Source: an uncultured Pseudomonadota bacterium
Lineage (GTDB): Bacteria; Myxococcota_A; UBA796; SXON01
Length of the DNA: 32,471 nucleotides
Direction: 5' to 3'
Assembly (NCBI GenBank): GCA_903891165.1
Contig: CAITDR010000425.1
Span: 1 to 32,471 of the forward strand
Shown: piece after piece, positions 7,535 to 14,462 of the stretch
How the letters are laid out: each line of letters opens with the position of its first letter
Numbering within the stretch: position 1 is the first letter of the stretch
The notes under the pieces: model-generated
Told to the model about the DNA's origin: nothing
Database searches by the model: none
What the model saw: only the letters and a program-made list of their open reading frames with translations
Translations under genes and position numbers: made by a program

Positions 7535-9015
7535 GGTTCTTCCTCCATCTCATCCAGGATCGAGCTCTTGACTTTCTTTCCAAACAGCCGCACCTGCAGT
7601 CCTGCACGCAGACCGCCGCTCACCATACTGCCCACCGCGGGGGCCTGCACCGCCTGCAATACGTCGGCACTCCCTTCGCGTTTCTCTTGGAAAATGCTGC
7701 CACCTACGGTCAGATCCACCGGAATATGGACAAAAAAGTCCACCCGCTTGGTCAGCCTCAGCTCCGCCCCCACCATCACCTCGGCGACGATGCTGAGCGG
7801 CGCCGGGAAATTGGCAAGTCCTTCCGGTGGAACTTCCTTGCTCCGCACGGTATCTCCCAGCCAGAATTGCACCGCCCCGCCCACCACCGGACGGATCGGG
7901 CTCACCGGGATGAAGGAGCCGACGATCCGGGGTCCAAACACAAAGGAGCTGCCCTGAAAGGCGTAGATTTCGGGGCTGGGGATGGTCTGCCCCACCGTCT
8001 GCTGCTGGTAGTCCCGGGTGACCCGCCCCGACGCGATGCCAAAGTCAACGCCCACGTCCAAAGAGGGGTGTACACCGTAGGCCACACCGGCGGTAAAGTA
8101 GCCTCCAAAGCCGTTGGTTACCGCCTGAGCGGTGTACACATCCACCACCTGCCCGGAGTCATAGGCATAGCGCCCGTAGTAGGTGTTAGAGGCGGGCTGG
8201 ATCCCAAAACCGACCGTCGGTCGAATGATCACCTGTCCCGCACGCCCCAGCGCCAACTGCCGCCAGGTATCCAGGGTCTTCCCCGAATTTTTGTAGCGCA
8301 GATACTCCCCGGGGGACATCTTCAGGCGCTCCCAGGGCTTGCTGCCCTCGCCCTGCATCTGGTCGGCCAGATCGTCCATCGTGTAGTCGGGACGTTCGAT
8401 GGGCGTATCCGGGCGGTTGATCACCGTGGAAATATCGCCCAATTCCTGGGAGAGAGAGTCCAACTGCTGAGCGATGGCATCGTCCGACATCTTCCGCATA
8501 TCCCCTTCGGGATCTTCGGAGTCCGGGTCCACCGCGCGGATGTCCTGCTGCTTGAAGGAGCCACCGATGGCATCCGACAGCATCTCCGCCACCGCTTCGG
8601 CGAATTTCTCGTCCTGGCCGGACTCCAGCTCACTTTCAAAGCTGACCACCACCCGGCCGGAGCGGATATCCAGGATTTCCACCTGCACTTTCGAGGCAGA
8701 AGGGGTCACCCGGGTGGTGCCGGTGATCGCCCACTCCACCTCTCCGCGCTCCGCGGCGACATAGGTGCAGCCGATCATGTCCCCCGCGGGGCAACCCTCC
8801 AGGTAGATCCTCGCGGAATAGTCCTGGAAGGGCGGAAGCTGCTCCGGACGCACCAGCTCGATGTCTGGATTTTCCTTCAGGCGGGAGGCCAGAAAGTTCT
8901 CCACCAGGGCGGCCAGGGCCTTACTGTCCTCGTTCCGAGGTTGAAACTCGGAAACCAGCACACGGACGCGATCATCATCCAGGGCAAAGGCCAGGGAGCT
9001 CAACAACAAAAGCAA
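7531..9015 (-). CDS. Exported protein, CsgG/TolB-like N-domain and beta-barrel-like C-terminus
   Basis: I do not recognise a named family. The 494-residue product starts with a short hydrophobic stretch (LLLLSSLAFA) consistent with an uncharged signal peptide. Residues about 15-150 (RVRVLVSEFQPRNEDSKALAAL...) have the alternating strands and helices of CsgG/TolB/FlgO-type periplasmic domains. A polar helical linker follows (about 170-270). The C-terminal half has many short Gly- and aromatic-rich strands (GFGIQPASNTYYGRYAYD, FGPRIVGSFIPV, VGAELRLTKRVDFFVHIPVDL), suggesting an outer-membrane beta barrel. The start is TTG at 9015 with GGAGG five bases upstream. It is the only usable start, since an in-frame TGA (the previous gene's stop) lies 15 bases earlier. 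Confidence 0.8.
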   Translation of the reverse strand: MLLLLSSLAFALDDDRVRVLVSEFQPRNEDSKALAALVENFLASRLKENPDIELVRPEQLPPFQDYSARIYLEGCPAGDMIGCTYVAAERGEVEWAITGTTRVTPSASKVQVEILDIRSGRVVVSFESELESGQDEKFAEAVAEMLSDAIGGSFKQQDIRAVDPDSEDPEGDMRKMSDDAIAQQLDSLSQELGDISTVINRPDTPIERPDYTMDDLADQMQGEGSKPWERLKMSPGEYLRYKNSGKTLDTWRQLALGRAGQVIIRPTVGFGIQPASNTYYGRYAYDSGQVVDVYTAQAVTNGFGGYFTAGVAYGVHPSLDVGVDFGIASGRVTRDYQQQTVGQTIPSPEIYAFQGSSFVFGPRIVGSFIPVSPIRPVVGGAVQFWLGDTVRSKEVPPEGLANFPAPLSIVAEVMVGAELRLTKRVDFFVHIPVDLTVGGSIFQEKREGSADVLQAVQAPAVGSMVSGGLRAGLQVRLFGKKVKSSILDEMEEEP

Positions 9016-9030
9016 GGAAACCTCCGGAGG

Positions 9031-10398
9031 TCAGCGCACCGTCCGCCGCTGAGGGGCGCGGCGCTCGGGCCCACGGAGATCGCGGGAAACCAGCAGCGCT
9101 ACACTCTCGACGAAGGGGGTGAAGGGCGACACATCATACGACACAATGCGGCGAAGATCATAGCCCTTGCCCGAAAGCAGGGCGATATCCCGCGCCAGGG
9201 CACGGGGGTTGGTGCAGGCCAGCGCGATCCGGCGGGGCGAGAGCTGCTCCAAGGCCGTCATCACCTCGCCGTCCAGGCCGCGGCGCTCCGCATCCAGGTA
9301 GACCAGCGGCCGGAGTCCGGCAAGGCGCGGGCTCTCCAACGCCTCGGTGACCGGGCCCTCAAAAAACTCGGCAGAGACCTGGTTTGTGGCTGCATTCTCG
9401 CGTGCGTGGCGCACCAGGTCTTCCGAAGATTCCACCCCCAAGGCCCAACCGGACTTTTTGGCCAGGAGCATGGTGCGCAGCCCCATCCCCGAGCCGATGT
9501 CCACCACCGCATCGCCTTTTTGCGGGTTCAAGGCGGTAACAACGTCCTCCGCCATCTTCATGGCCAGGGCCGGGTGGGCCGGCATCGGATCTTTGGGACC
9601 CACCTTCAAACGTAGCCAGCCCGCCGACCACTCGATGGCGGGCTTGCCATAGGTCAGAAAGAGGTCTTCGCCCGTCGGATCATCCTCTTCCCGGTGAAGA
9701 TAGACAGATGCAAGCTGGGGAACTGCCGCGCCCATCGCCACCGCATAGTCGCGCAGGACGGGATTTTTGCGGATCGTCCCCAGGATCATCAGCACTTCGT
9801 CGGTACCGGGCACCTGCATGGCGCGCACCCGCCGAAGGGTACCGCTGCGACCGTCGGCAGGGCGGATGTCCAGGGCTCGCATATGGTGGGCCGCCACCTT
9901 CATGATCTCGCGAAGCACCGGCGTCACGATATTGCACAAGGGGATGGGAATCAGCCCGCCCTTGGCCGCGGTAACCCCCAGGCGAGCACTGCCCTCGTCG
10001 GAATAACCAGCCAGAAGGTCAAGACTATGGATACTGTCAAGCTGGTGGCTATGAACAATCGGCTCCAGGCGTGGCTGCACCCCGGCCTCTCGCAGCGCCA
10101 GCTCGATGATACCGCGTTGCGCCGCATCAATGCCCCGGTCGTTCAGGTGCATCAGGGTACAACGCCCACAATAGGGCAATCGTTCGCAGGGCGGCACCAC
10201 CCGATCCGGATGGGGCGCCAGGATGGGCTCCTGCACCTTGGCAAAGACCTGATGTGGCGTACGGGAGGTCACGCGGACGCGCACCCGCTCTCCGGGAATC
10301 CCGCCTGGGATCACCAACTGCGCGCCATCTCCCCGCACAAAAGCCTGTCCCCGAGAAAGCCATCCGTCGGGAACTACCACAAACTCGTCCGGTCGCAT
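9031..10398 (-). CDS. RlmD/TrmA-family RNA m5U methyltransferase (atypical)
   Basis: This looks like a 23S rRNA/tRNA uracil-C5 methyltransferase. It has an N-terminal TRAM-like region, then CERLPYCGRC followed later by PLCNIV, which together supply the four Cys positions of the RumA-type [4Fe-4S] cluster. The SAM-binding motif is VVDIGSGMGL, and ACTNPRALARD carries the nucleophilic Cys. The usual DPARAG/DPPRxG motif reads DAERRG, and the Cys motif has one extra residue relative to SCNPATLARD, so this is a diverged member. The C-terminal catalytic Glu region (FTPFVESV) is retained. I chose ATG at 10398 (AGG seven bases before). An in-frame TTG at 10434 would add 12 residues but lacks a ribosome binding site and leaves only 37 bp to divergent rsmG. 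The exact RNA substrate is unknown. Confidence 0.85.
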   Translation of the reverse strand: MRPDEFVVVPDGWLSRGQAFVRGDGAQLVIPGGIPGERVRVRVTSRTPHQVFAKVQEPILAPHPDRVVPPCERLPYCGRCTLMHLNDRGIDAAQRGIIELALREAGVQPRLEPIVHSHQLDSIHSLDLLAGYSDEGSARLGVTAAKGGLIPIPLCNIVTPVLREIMKVAAHHMRALDIRPADGRSGTLRRVRAMQVPGTDEVLMILGTIRKNPVLRDYAVAMGAAVPQLASVYLHREEDDPTGEDLFLTYGKPAIEWSAGWLRLKVGPKDPMPAHPALAMKMAEDVVTALNPQKGDAVVDIGSGMGLRTMLLAKKSGWALGVESSEDLVRHARENAATNQVSAEFFEGPVTEALESPRLAGLRPLVYLDAERRGLDGEVMTALEQLSPRRIALACTNPRALARDIALLSGKGYDLRRIVSYDVSPFTPFVESVALLVSRDLRGPERRAPQRRTVR

Positions 10399-10471
10399 CT
10401 GTTTACCTGTCAAGGGCCTGGACTGAGCGTCCAAGGGGGCCGCCTATAACCCGGCGGGATAGATCCGCACG

Positions 10472-11017
10472 ATGGACAAGCCGCTGCATATCTATCGGGA
10501 GCTGCTGGAGCGCTGGCGGAAGGCCATGGACCTGGTAGGGCCGGGATCCGTAAATCCCCACTTTGAAGATTCAGAAAAGGCGGTGGCAAAGCTTCCGGTG
10601 TCAGGACGTTGGGCCGACCTGGGCTCAGGTGCAGGTTTTCCGGGGGTGGTGCTCGCCGCAACTTTTCCCGACGCTCAGATCGAGCTGGTGGAGCGTCGGC
10701 AGAAGCGCGCCACCTTTCTGGAAACGGTGGTGGCCGCAGCGGGCTTGAAAAACACGACGGTGCGCTGTATGGACAGCAACGACCTTCCGGCGGGCGCCTA
10801 CGACGGGGTGATCAGCCGCGCCTACAAGCCGCCTCCCGAGCTGCTTCCCGAGGGTCTACGCCTCTTGAAGTCCGGAGGCTTCTTGGTCCTGATGCTGGCC
10901 ACCGAGGAGGCGCCACAGGCCCCCGGCTACACGCTGTTCCACGTGGAACGTTACACGGTGGAGGGCAAGGCGCGAAAGGTGGTGGTACTGAAGAAGGTGG
11001 GAGGGGAGGAGGGGTAG
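10472..11017 (+). CDS. rsmG: 16S rRNA (guanine-N7)-methyltransferase RsmG (GidB)
   Basis: RsmG methylates N7 of G527 in 16S rRNA using SAM. The 181-residue protein has the SAM motif WADLGSGAGFPGVVLA, followed by IELVERRQKRATFLE, both typical of GidB. It is shorter than the E. coli protein (about 207 residues), mainly at the N-terminus. The peptide YTLFHVERYTV near the C-terminus is encoded across the parS-like palindrome at 10935-10950, as happens in the gidB/par regions of other bacteria. It is divergent from the rlmD-like gene across a short intergenic region. Confidence 0.93.
   Translation: MDKPLHIYRELLERWRKAMDLVGPGSVNPHFEDSEKAVAKLPVSGRWADLGSGAGFPGVVLAATFPDAQIELVERRQKRATFLETVVAAAGLKNTTVRCMDSNDLPAGAYDGVISRAYKPPPELLPEGLRLLKSGGFLVLMLATEEAPQAPGYTLFHVERYTVEGKARKVVVLKKVGGEEG
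10935..10950. promoter_or_regulatory. parS-like centromere site inside rsmG
   Basis: The sequence TGTTCCACGTGGAACG contains a perfect 14-base palindrome, GTTCCACGTGGAAC (10936-10949). It differs from the widespread parS consensus TGTTTCACGTGAAACA by a symmetric C/G pair and the last base. From memory this is the variant described for Myxococcus. Its position inside rsmG (gidB), a gene that usually sits by parA/parB near the origin, supports the call. No parA or parB is in this window. Confidence 0.72.
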
Positions 11018-11188
11018 AGGAGGAGGCGGTCTGGCATCCTCACGGCGTGGCGGTTGCATCGGTTGTTATACCTCTCTTCGCGGCTGCCTCACCACCCCGC
11101 CCCACAGCAAGATTCCCGCGTCTTTTGAGTGACGAATGGGTGGTGGCATGGTGTGGCGTTGCCATCTATTATGGAAGAAGCTTGATAA

Positions 11189-12223
11189 TTGTTGATGGTT
11201 GGCGGTGCCCGGTGCCCTCGCTCCCGAAAGACGGCGACGATAGCTCAGCGGATGCTGCTCCTCCTCGCCTGTACCTCCTCCTCTTCCGAGTCCACCCCCA
11301 AGGAAGAAAGCCCCCTTCGGGTTGCCATTCTCTCCGACACCCACGTCATCGGGCCGCAGTACACCTGCTGCTCGGAGAATGGGGACCTGGACAACAGCAG
11401 CATCATGCGCACCCAGGAGCGGTTGGAGGATACCATCGCCACTCTGAACGCGGTCAACCCCAGGCCAGAAGCGGTTTTTGTGCTGGGAGATATCGTCCAC
11501 GACGCCCATGTCTTTGCGACGCTGGAAGAGTACGAAGGCCAGGATACCGCATGGTCTCGGGCCGAAGCTGCCTTCGCCAAGCTGGAGATTCCCCTCTACT
11601 TGGCACTTGGGAACCACGACTATGATTTTTCCTGCGATGACCCCAACGAGCCCCACGCGCTGACCCACCAGCTCGCCGAGCGCTATCTGAAGACCCAGCC
11701 CTACCAGCGGGTGGATCTGGAGTCCTGGAGCTTCTTTGTGGGGAACAGCCAGCTTGGCCCCACCTTCGACCATGCCGACCCCCGCTGCGACGGCGGCACC
11801 GGCTCCTTTGGCGCCGAGCAGCTCGCCTGGCTGCGGGATGGGCTGGCCGAGGGGCGACCCTCCATCGTGATGAGCCACCACTACCCCCTGGTGATGGCCA
11901 AGGACGAAGACCACGATGGAGCGGGAGATTTTGAGACGGTCATGGCGGAGGCTCCCAACCTGAAAGTGGCGCTCTCTGGCCACTCCCACCGCTGGATCGA
12001 TTTTGGGGTGGGCTACCCCTTCCGGAACATCCTGGTGGGGGGCACCCGCTACGACAGCGACAACTTCTGGATTGTCGAGCTACAACGCGATGGAAGTGAC
12101 TTCGAGATCCTGGACTTCGACAAGCCTGAGTGGTACACCACCTGCTCCAACACCTGGAGCTACGACGGAACGGTAGAGGAAGATCCTTCCCATCCCGCGG
12201 AAACCGGCGACTGCGGTTTTTGA
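11189..12223 (+). CDS. Lipoprotein metallophosphoesterase (calcineurin-like)
   Basis: All metal-binding motifs of the calcineurin-like phosphoesterase fold are present in order: SDTH, GDIVHD, GNHD, MSHHYP and GHSH. Hydrolysis of a phosphoester with two bound metals is therefore expected, though the substrate cannot be told. The N-terminus ends in LLLLAC followed by a Ser-rich linker, a lipobox with Cys at residue 28 if translation begins at TTG 11189 (GGAAGAAG upstream). Starts at ATG 11195 or ATG 11252 are possible; the last would leave only six residues before the Cys. Several Cys (TCC, SCDD, RCDGG, TTCS, DCGF) suggest disulfides outside the cytoplasm. It is convergent with the SDR gene, with four bases between them. 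Confidence 0.88.
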   Translation: MLMVGGARCPRSRKTATIAQRMLLLLACTSSSSESTPKEESPLRVAILSDTHVIGPQYTCCSENGDLDNSSIMRTQERLEDTIATLNAVNPRPEAVFVLGDIVHDAHVFATLEEYEGQDTAWSRAEAAFAKLEIPLYLALGNHDYDFSCDDPNEPHALTHQLAERYLKTQPYQRVDLESWSFFVGNSQLGPTFDHADPRCDGGTGSFGAEQLAWLRDGLAEGRPSIVMSHHYPLVMAKDEDHDGAGDFETVMAEAPNLKVALSGHSHRWIDFGVGYPFRNILVGGTRYDSDNFWIVELQRDGSDFEILDFDKPEWYTTCSNTWSYDGTVEEDPSHPAETGDCGF

Positions 12224-12227
12224 CGGG

Positions 12228-13268
12228 CTAACCGGAGGGGGGTGCTGAAGCGGGGGGAGGCATGGGCAGGGGGCTGCCGCTGCTGAGCACCTCGCGCAGC
12301 GGGGGGCCCAGGCCGCGGTGGACCAGCAGATCCACGAGGCCGGTAGACAGCCGCTCCGCCACCACCAAGGCCCGGTTTCCCCAGCCCATGGCCACACCGC
12401 TTCGGCCGGAAAGTAGGCTCTGGAGTACCACATCCGCCACAAGTTCGGGGGCCACCAGCGGACTGCCCAGGCGGGTCCACAGCTCTGCAAAGGGTAGCTC
12501 GGCGGTGGTGCTGGCCGGCGCCGGGCAGAAGTAGAGGAGGCGCCGCTCGTCCCCCTCCTGGCGCATCTCCCGATTTACACTTTGTACAAAGCCGGAAAGT
12601 CCGGATCGGGCCGCCACGTTCACGCTGTAGTAGGGCAGCGCCACCCGCCCATCCCCAAAACCGCCCAGCAGCAGCAACGACTGGCGGGTCTGGCCCAACC
12701 AGGCGCGCACCACAGAGATCGGCCCTAAAAGTGCTACATCTAACTGTTGTTCTACCTCTACGTCGGTGTGGGCGTCCAGACGCTTCCGCACATCCACGCC
12801 GGTCGCGACCACCACATGGTCCACCGGACCGGCCGCCGCTGCTGCCTCCCGCTGGGCCTGCACCGACAGGTCCCCTAGGAAGGAGCTGGACTTCAGCTCT
12901 GCCGACAGCAGCGCCAGCCGGCCCGCATCGCGGCCCACCAACACCAGCTCCGCTCCCTCCCGCAGAAGTGCCCGCGCGATGGCCTCGCCCAGGCCCCCGT
13001 TGGCCCCAATCACCGCCACCCGACGCCCCGAAAAGCTGCTTCCGGTATGGACCTTCGGCGTGCGGAAGCGGTTGACCAGCTCCGCCCCAAGAACCAGGGC
13101 CGCCCCCCAGAAGAGCGCCTCCCCCGCGCCCAACAGGAGCCCCGCCGCTACCGCTTTCTCCGCCAAATCCAAGGGGAGAAAGGGCGGAATCAGGAAAGCC
13201 CCAAACCAGACTGGAAAGGAGAGGATGGCGCAGAACCAGGCGGTCTTACGTAGCCATGGCGCTTTCAT
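12228..13268 (-). CDS. Membrane-anchored SDR-fold protein with N-terminal suffix-like domain
   Basis: From ATG 13268 the protein has 346 residues. Residues 1-70 carry two hydrophobic helices (about 9-30 and 38-62) ending in NRFR and resemble the short 'transporter suffix' domain, by memory of its L-S-F...IPFLPL...K...GE-x-x-FW pattern. Residues 82-330 form a Rossmann SDR fold with nucleotide motif VIGANGGLGEAIARAL. The catalytic YxxxK reads YYSVNVA, so the Lys is missing, and the usual Ser before it is in a GG stretch. It may bind a dinucleotide without standard SDR chemistry. The ATG overlaps the tetR stop as ATGA, so expression should follow TetR control. Ligand and role are unknown. Confidence 0.85.
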   Translation of the reverse strand: MKAPWLRKTAWFCAILSFPVWFGAFLIPPFLPLDLAEKAVAAGLLLGAGEALFWGAALVLGAELVNRFRTPKVHTGSSFSGRRVAVIGANGGLGEAIARALLREGAELVLVGRDAGRLALLSAELKSSSFLGDLSVQAQREAAAAAGPVDHVVVATGVDVRKRLDAHTDVEVEQQLDVALLGPISVVRAWLGQTRQSLLLLGGFGDGRVALPYYSVNVAARSGLSGFVQSVNREMRQEGDERRLLYFCPAPASTTAELPFAELWTRLGSPLVAPELVADVVLQSLLSGRSGVAMGWGNRALVVAERLSTGLVDLLVHRGLGPPLREVLSSGSPLPMPPPASAPPSG

Positions 13269-13783
13269 TCGGCCTCCTGCGGCGGGGTGAAATAGGCCAG
13301 GATCTGGGCACGTAGCTCCGCATCGGGCGGTGCAAGATCCAGCACATCTGCCAACCACATGCCATCGGCCGTCAGGCGCATCACCCAGGCTTCCACCGGG
13401 CTGCGAGCGTCGGCCACCAACTCCGCCGTCCACTGCTGGTAGCGGCTGCGCATCGGCTCTATCAGCTCTGGGCGTTGGGCAATCGCCGCGACCAACGAGG
13501 CGTCTTCGGAAGCGCCGAGAGCCGTCACCTGCAGGTAGGCACGCCCCAGATCGCCGGGCTGTGTTCGGGGCTGCTGGGCCAGGGCCTGATCGAATTGGTC
13601 CAAAGCGGCCACCAGAAGTCCCTGGATCAAGGCGTCTTTCGTGGGAAAGTGGTAGAGCAGCCCGCCTTTGGACACCCCTGCCTCGGCGGCGACGGCGTCC
13701 AGCGTGAGGGCTTCGGCACCGGACCGCCGCACCACGGCGGCTGCGGCCTGAAGCAAGTGGGAGCGACGGGAGGGAGCAGCCAT
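13265..13783 (-). CDS. TetR-family transcriptional repressor
   Basis: The 172-residue protein has a classic N-terminal TetR helix-turn-helix: LTLDAVAAEAGVSKGGLLYHFPTKDALIQGLL (residues about 26-57 in two parts, HTH then the helix that follows). The C-terminal ligand domain is diverged. It probably represses itself and the SDR gene translated from the overlapping ATGA. Two copies of a TACCGTC-N2-GACGGTA palindrome lie upstream, one covering the promoter. The ATG at 13783 falls where transcription should begin, so the message may be leaderless. No ribosome binding site is visible. Confidence 0.93.
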   Translation of the reverse strand: MAAPSRRSHLLQAAAAVVRRSGAEALTLDAVAAEAGVSKGGLLYHFPTKDALIQGLLVAALDQFDQALAQQPRTQPGDLGRAYLQVTALGASEDASLVAAIAQRPELIEPMRSRYQQWTAELVADARSPVEAWVMRLTADGMWLADVLDLAPPDAELRAQILAYFTPPQEAE

Positions 13784-13789
13784 GGAGAT

Positions 13790-13818
13790 ACTATACCGTC
13801 CAGACGGTACAGCGTCAA
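13790..13818 (-). promoter_or_regulatory. Sigma70-type promoter of the tetR-SDR operon
   Basis: On the minus strand, TTGACG (13818-13813) is followed by exactly 17 bases and TATAGT (13795-13790). Only ATCTCC separates the -10 box from the ATG at 13783, placing the expected transcription start at or next to the A of the start codon. This is the strongest promoter match in the window, and operator 1 fills its spacer. Confidence 0.78.
13794..13809. promoter_or_regulatory. TetR operator 1 (TACCGTC-N2-GACGGTA)
   Basis: This 7+2+7 palindrome occupies the -35/-10 spacer and the edge of the -10 box of the tetR promoter. A repressor bound here would block RNA polymerase. Its arms recur at 13831-13846. 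Confidence 0.8.
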
Positions 13819-13830
13819 GATTACAAGGTG

Positions 13831-13846
13831 TACCGTCTGGACGGTG
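13831..13846. promoter_or_regulatory. TetR operator 2 (TACCGTC-N2-GACGGTG)
   Basis: This is a second copy of the operator with one mismatch at the outer base. Its centre is 37 bp from that of operator 1, upstream of the -35 box. The spacing is about 3.5 helical turns, so two dimers would bind on roughly opposite faces. Confidence 0.75.
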
Positions 13847-13889
13847 AATGGCAGCGCGCCGCGGGAAGTGTGGCGCTCGGGGGAGCCGC

Positions 13890-14414
13890 CTATTCTACCC
13901 GCACCTGGAGCGAGATCGGAGCTGGATCCAGGCAAAAGCTGCCGTCGCCCGTGCAGGACAAGGACGTGACCTCGATACGAAAGTCGATGAAGGTTCCCCG
14001 TGGAATATCCGAGGCGGCGGTCACCGTAACCCCCAGCTCAGAGCTGCTGTTTCCGAACAGCGCGTAGAGCCAATTCCCGCCGGGATCGGGAACGGTGACG
14101 CGGTCGTTTTCGGGGAACACCAGGATGCCGGGAGAGTAGTTGTAGTCTTCACTACGGAGATTGGTGAGGGTGGCGTAGACGGTCAGGCTCTCGCCCGCAC
14201 TCCAGGTACCGTCCCCTCCGGCGTCTTCCGCGCGGGGAGCAGAGGCAACGATCCAGCCCACTTCCGCATCGGGATTGTTCGAATCTTCGGAGTCGCCGCT
14301 GTCGTCGATCGGAGTTGAGTCCGGGCGGCCACTGTCTCCGCTGTCCGAGCCATCCGGACTTGCCTTCGGCGGCAGACTTCCGGTGCAGCCTATCGCTACC
14401 CACAACAGCATCAT
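13890..14414 (-). CDS. Small lipoprotein with Asp/Ser-rich linker
   Basis: I do not recognise a functional family. The 174-residue product starts MMLLWVAIGC, a lipobox with Cys at residue 10, then a low-complexity Asp/Ser/Gly/Pro linker (about 17-50) of the type common on myxobacterial surface lipoproteins. A beta-rich domain follows (WSAGESLTVYATLTN..., GVTVTAASDIPRGTF...), possibly Ig-like, with a Cys pair in SLSCTGDGSFCLD. GGAGAAGGAGG lies eight bases before the start. It follows the cobW-like gene by 48 bp and may be the end of that operon. Confidence 0.8.
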   Translation of the reverse strand: MMLLWVAIGCTGSLPPKASPDGSDSGDSGRPDSTPIDDSGDSEDSNNPDAEVGWIVASAPRAEDAGGDGTWSAGESLTVYATLTNLRSEDYNYSPGILVFPENDRVTVPDPGGNWLYALFGNSSSELGVTVTAASDIPRGTFIDFRIEVTSLSCTGDGSFCLDPAPISLQVRVE

Positions 14415-14462
14415 GTGTGCGTCCTCCTTCTCCAGTATGGCATGTTCTGCGCCGCTCCGCCC

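Noticed and set aside
7687-9615. A 642-codon open frame on the plus strand
   Set aside because: It is a shadow of the exported protein and methyltransferase genes on the minus strand, both of which have motifs, ribosome binding sites and coherent boundaries.
13268-13433. A longer SDR protein starting inside tetR
   Set aside because: The extra 55 residues are Gly/Arg/Cys-rich shadow sequence of the TetR gene. ATG 13268 gives a proper membrane-helix N-terminus.
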